From Methylotenera_A sp049687015 (lineage in GTDB: Bacteria; Pseudomonadota; Gammaproteobacteria; Burkholderiales; Methylophilaceae), in NCBI GenBank assembly GCA_049687015.1, contig JBAVIP010000035.1, positions 92,189 to 156,188 on the forward strand: a DNA stretch of 64,000 nucleotides, written 5' to 3'. The notes beneath the pieces are model-generated. The model did no database searches. It was not told the DNA's origin and was given only the letters and a program-made list of their open reading frames with translations. The translations under genes were made by a program, and so were the position numbers. This document shows, piece after piece, positions 61,961-64,000 of the stretch (positions within the stretch are counted from its first letter, which is position 1; every line of letters begins with the position of its first letter).

Positions 61961-62223
61961 AAAGCCACCAAAAAGGCAACCAACGCACCGCACCCCACAA
62001 AACTAAAAAATAACCTAAAACCGCCGACCTTGCAAACCCCACAAAACCAAACGGAAACTAGGCACTAAAAACCTAAAAACTGCACCACAGAAAAGCTAAC
62101 TAAAACCTAAAAACCAAGCAAGTAAAACCAACCCAAAAACGCCTCAAAAAACCACCGAGCGAAAAATGATGCTCTGCAACCCGCCTAGAATAAGGCTTCC
62201 AGAGGTGCTGTGATAAAGATAAA
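61961..62223 (-). other. Gene-less cassette, copy 1
   Basis: 263 bases between attC 16 and attC 17 without a credible open frame on either strand. The plus strand is very rich in A and C and poor in T and G. A diverged copy lies at 63725-63987; the two share the opening GAAAGCCRCCAAAAAGGCAR and the closing GATGCTCTGC and AAAGATAAAC blocks. The frame that is open in copy 2 is broken by a stop here, which argues that neither is coding. Confidence 0.8.
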
Positions 62224-62283
62224 CCCTAACGTTTGAATTAAGGGGCTGGCTTTAGCCAGTCCCGCTTGAATGATGGGTTAGGT
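62224..62283 (-). repeat. attC 17 (60 bp)
   Basis: R'' ACCTAAC, R' GTTAGGG; common inner stem GGGGCTGGC-TTTA-GCCAGTCCC. R'' matches the core of attC 18. Confidence 0.96.
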
Positions 62284-62646
62284 TTCATAATTTGTGGTGA
62301 CTTTTTTGAAATACTTTGTGTTGTATATCAAAGCCGCCACGCCATAAATTACGAAGCCAGCGCCAAGGATAAATAGAAAACTATCAAGGCCTTTCTTAAA
62401 CCCAAAATAGACAAAGACTAGCCCCATAAAAATATTGAATACTGGCCCGAATAAAGATGCCTTCGGTGCGGAGGTGTAAGCCCTCTTGCTATTTTGAATA
62501 AGGCTGTTTAAGTGTTTAACCTCCTCTTCGTGAACTTCCTTGCATGCGAGGCCATCGCCAAGATCGGTGCAACAGTCATGGCAAAGGGCACGCTGACAAT
62601 GCTTACAAATGCCGATTGCATCTATTTGATGGTTAAAACATCGCAT
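62278..62646 (-). CDS. B-box-type zinc-finger membrane protein (cassette gene)
   Basis: A 122-residue protein. The N-terminus has a B-box-like zinc finger (CFNHQIDAIGICKHCQRALC, then HDCC and CK), followed by a helical linker and two transmembrane helices (about residues 68-85 and 92-108). Proteins with this plan are common in bacteria, and their role is unknown. The ATG at 62646 has AAGGAGAAT upstream and is preferred to the longer frame that passes through attC 18. Confidence 0.8.
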   Translation of the reverse strand: MRCFNHQIDAIGICKHCQRALCHDCCTDLGDGLACKEVHEEEVKHLNSLIQNSKRAYTSAPKASLFGPVFNIFMGLVFVYFGFKKGLDSFLFILGAGFVIYGVAALIYNTKYFKKVTTNYET

Positions 62647-62660
62647 ATATTCTCCTTGAA

Positions 62661-62720
62661 ACCTAACGTTTGAGGTAAGCCGCGTGCCGTAGGCACGTCG
62701 GCTTGACCGAATGGTTAGGC
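62661..62720 (-). repeat. attC 18 (60 bp)
   Basis: R'' GCCTAAC, R' GTTAGGT; its own inner stem type (GCCGCGTGCC/GGCACGTCGGC around GTA). R'' matches the core of attC 19. Confidence 0.93.
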
Positions 62721-62740
62721 GTGACTGCGATGCGCATGCA

Positions 62741-63034
62741 CTAGGGGTCAAGCCCCTCAACAGACACAAGTCTGGCGGAACTGCACTGGTCGCGAACGGC
62801 CTTTAGGCCTTGATAGGTCGGACCGTTGTAGAAGGTCTCCCAGGCACTGACCGACGGAAACTCAAGGACGACGATTCGCCGTGGCGTCCAGTCGCCCTCG
62901 TAGACCTTGTGCGCTCCGCCCCTTGCTAAGTAGCGGGCCCCCGCTGCGTCAATAGCAGGCTTGACTCCCTTCACAAACTCTTGGTACTTGGTCATGTCAC
63001 GAATCTCGACGTCGAAGATCACATACGCGCTCAT
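62741..63034 (-). CDS. DUF1330 protein (cassette gene)
   Basis: A 97-residue ferredoxin-like alpha-beta barrel protein of the DUF1330 family: YVIFDVEIRDMTKYQEFVKG, GARYLARGG, and VVLEFPSVSAWETFYNGPTY are characteristic. Members act as small dimers, and no reaction is established. It is GC-rich and carries its own ribosome binding site (GGGAGCAGAA) about 98 bases after the core, so unlike most neighbours it has a real leader. Confidence 0.85.
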   Translation of the reverse strand: MSAYVIFDVEIRDMTKYQEFVKGVKPAIDAAGARYLARGGAHKVYEGDWTPRRIVVLEFPSVSAWETFYNGPTYQGLKAVRDQCSSARLVSVEGLDP

Positions 63035-63131
63035 TTCTGCTCCCAGTTTGATTGATGCCAGATTTTGGAACTGCTCTCTTCTTGGGCACTGAGCTGCTTT
63101 GGCACTCGCAGCTGCGGCCTCTCGTTGTGAC

Positions 63132-63191
63132 GCCTAACGTTTGAATTAAGGGGCTGGCTTTAGCCAGTCCCGCTTGAATGATGGGTTAGAG
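63132..63191 (-). repeat. attC 19 (60 bp)
   Basis: R'' CTCTAAC, R' GTTAGGC; common inner stem. R'' matches the core GTTAGAG of attC 20. Confidence 0.96.
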
Positions 63192-63199
63192 AGTTTAAA

Positions 63200-63610
63200 T
63201 TAACACTCATAAGGGTTAATACTTAAATACTTGGGAGTACTCACTTTACAACCATGAACACAGGTATATCGCTTTTCTTTTAATAGCCCTGGACATCTTG
63301 GAGTTGCATCGTTTGTTACACGATATGTGGCACCAGCAAGCGGTGTTGAGCCTGCCTTTGAACAAGTAAAGCCTAATCCATTTTTAAACATACTACATTC
63401 TTTTTCAAATTTTGTTGTTAAGACTAGCTTTTCGTAAGACAAATCATCAACAGTCATTCTATAGACACGCATGCTATCTTCTTCACCTCCAAAGCGCACT
63501 TGATATTCACCAGATTGGCCGATTATCTCATCTGGCTCATCTGCAAATGCGGGTTGGTATTGCATTAGAAGGCCTAACAGGCACACAAATTTTCTCGGTT
63601 TATACATCAT
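63200..63610 (-). CDS. Secreted cysteine-rich protein of unknown function (cassette gene)
   Basis: A 136-residue protein with a signal peptide (cleavage probably after QPAFA) and six cysteines in the mature part (EKECSM, FTCSKAG, PRCPGLL, YTCVHGC, PYEC), suggesting disulfides in the periplasm. No family recognised. The start is 3 bases after the core of attC 20; the first two residues are both Met, so either ATG may serve. Confidence 0.68.
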   Translation of the reverse strand: MMYKPRKFVCLLGLLMQYQPAFADEPDEIIGQSGEYQVRFGGEEDSMRVYRMTVDDLSYEKLVLTTKFEKECSMFKNGLGFTCSKAGSTPLAGATYRVTNDATPRCPGLLKEKRYTCVHGCKVSTPKYLSINPYEC

Positions 63611-63613
63611 TGT

Positions 63614-63724
63614 CTCTAACGTTTGAATTAAGGGGCTGGCGACAAACTATGCGCGAGCCACGTTTACTAAAAAAATTTAAAACGGGCGGCGTTTCGCCAG
63701 TCCCGCTTGAATGATGGGTTAGGG
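63614..63724 (-). repeat. attC 20 (111 bp, enlarged loop)
   Basis: R'' CCCTAAC, R' GTTAGAG. The outer parts match the common type, but the loop between GGGGCTGGCG and CGCCAGTCCC holds about 53 extra bases (63641-63693) that include GGGCGGCG and a run of A and T. R'' matches the core of attC 21. Confidence 0.92.
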
Positions 63725-63987
63725 AAAGCCGCCAAAAAGGCAGCCAACGCACCGCACCCAGCAAAACTAAAAAATACCCTAAAACCGCAAAGCTTGCAAA
63801 CCCCACAAAACCAAACGCAAACTAAGCCTAAAAACCGAACAATTTTAGCTACCGAAAAGCCAAAAACAACCACAAAACCAACCAAGCAAAACTAACCCAA
63901 AAATGCCACCAAAACCCACCGAGCGAAAAACGATGCTCTGCGAGCCAATATCTGCGCGGCTTCCAGAGCCACACGAATAAAGATAAA
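63725..63987 (-). other. Gene-less cassette, copy 2
   Basis: 263 bases between attC 20 and attC 21, the same length as copy 1 and clearly homologous to it. A 72-codon minus-strand frame starting at a TTG (63885) runs through the attC, but it is not conserved in copy 1 and its Phe/Val/Gly-rich product follows from the base skew. I see no gene. Confidence 0.8.
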
Positions 63988-64000
63988 CCCTAACGTTTGA
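63988..64000 (-). repeat. attC 21, cut by the window edge
   Basis: Only the R' end is visible: core GTTAGGG on the minus strand, followed on the plus strand by GTTTGA as in the other sites. It shows that the array continues to the right. Confidence 0.85.

Larger units (their letters stand above)
54065..64000 (-). mobile_element. Integron gene-cassette array (21 complete cassettes, 22 attC sites in view)
   Basis: Sites of 58-78 bp recur every 260-670 bp, each bounded by RYYYAAC and GTTRRRY core boxes with an inner stem such as GGGGCTGGC-TTTA-GCCAGTCCC. On the minus strand they read in the classic 59-be direction (TAACCCATCATTCAAGCGGG ... CTTAATTCAAACGTTAGGC), and 18 of 19 genes lie on the minus strand, each followed by its attC. 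In 18 of 21 cassettes the R'' box is the exact complement of the core that opens the cassette; the other three differ by one base. No integrase gene or attI is in view, so the platform should lie beyond 64 kb, or this is an attC cluster without integrase. The left end abuts the flagellar block. Confidence 0.95.

Noticed and set aside
63667..63885. 72-codon minus-strand frame in gene-less cassette copy 2
   Set aside because: TTG start without ribosome binding site, reads through attC, broken by a stop in copy 1, and its Phe/Val/Gly content follows from the G+T-rich strand.
54065..64000. CRISPR array as explanation of the regularly spaced repeats
   Set aside because: Spacing is 260-670 bp with genes between, repeats are 58-111 bp with attC core boxes, and no cas genes are present.

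Overview
This window is chromosomal DNA from a betaproteobacterial methylotroph of the family Methylophilaceae; Methylotenera is my best guess. The reasons are the betaproteobacterial gene orders (rlmN-pilF-rodZ-ispG-hisS-yfgM-bamB-der, hfq-hflX-hflK-hflC-hisZ-purA, dnaX-ybaB-recR), the moderate GC content, and a run of tetrahydromethanopterin-type genes behind purA (33.2-36.5 kb) that is typical of organisms oxidising formaldehyde through H4MPT. The genus is an inference; no rRNA or tRNA gene lies in the window.

Layout. 1-16.5 kb is dense housekeeping: the 3' part of rlmN, pilF, rodZ, ispG, hisS, a SIMPL protein, a pair of peptide-type ABC ATPases, yfgM, bamB, der, then bamD (minus strand) divergent from rluD-pgeF, a ZIP transporter and rimO. 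16.5-25.2 kb holds a small nuclease-like gene, a gene-free intergenic repeat, an RND efflux operon (adaptor, pump, outer-membrane factor) and a large PilZ-like protein. 25.3-36.5 kb holds gltX, hfq-hflXKC, hisZ, purA and the H4MPT genes. 36.5-43.8 kb holds an OmpA-family protein, an MTA/SAH deaminase, ubiG, a 305-bp MITE-like element, gph, and on the minus strand recR, ybaB, dnaX and the SRP RNA. 44-54 kb is a signalling and motility block: a diguanylate cyclase, a NarL-type kinase and regulator, then fliC (with a clear sigma-28 promoter), flaG, fliD, fliS, fliT, fliK and a FlhB C-terminal-domain protein.

From 54.07 kb to the right edge the DNA is an integron cassette array. It has 22 attC sites (one cut by the window edge) bounding 21 complete cassettes, all oriented on the minus strand. 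For 18 of the 21 cassettes the inverse core of the cassette's own attC is the exact reverse complement of the core that starts the cassette, as expected of units that excise as circles. Nineteen cassettes carry a gene: a uracil-DNA-glycosylase-like protein, a cupin, a VOC protein, DUF6714, DUF6228, YcxB, B-box zinc finger and DUF1330 proteins, and many unknown membrane proteins, lipoproteins and secreted proteins. Two cassettes have no credible gene and are diverged copies of one A+C-skewed sequence. No integrase gene is in the window; given the orientation, the attI end should lie to the right of 64 kb, and the flagellar genes adjoin the old, distal end of the array.

Points most worth following: the core site standing where a ribosome binding site should be in 13 cassettes; the gene-less cassette family and its resemblance to a chromosomal intergenic repeat at 17.2 kb; a 54-codon gene running against the array; tandem duplications of start-codon regions (RND pump and DUF2065 genes) that create mini-ORFs ending on the true start; and the MITE whose terminal repeat appears to supply the ribosome binding site of gph.
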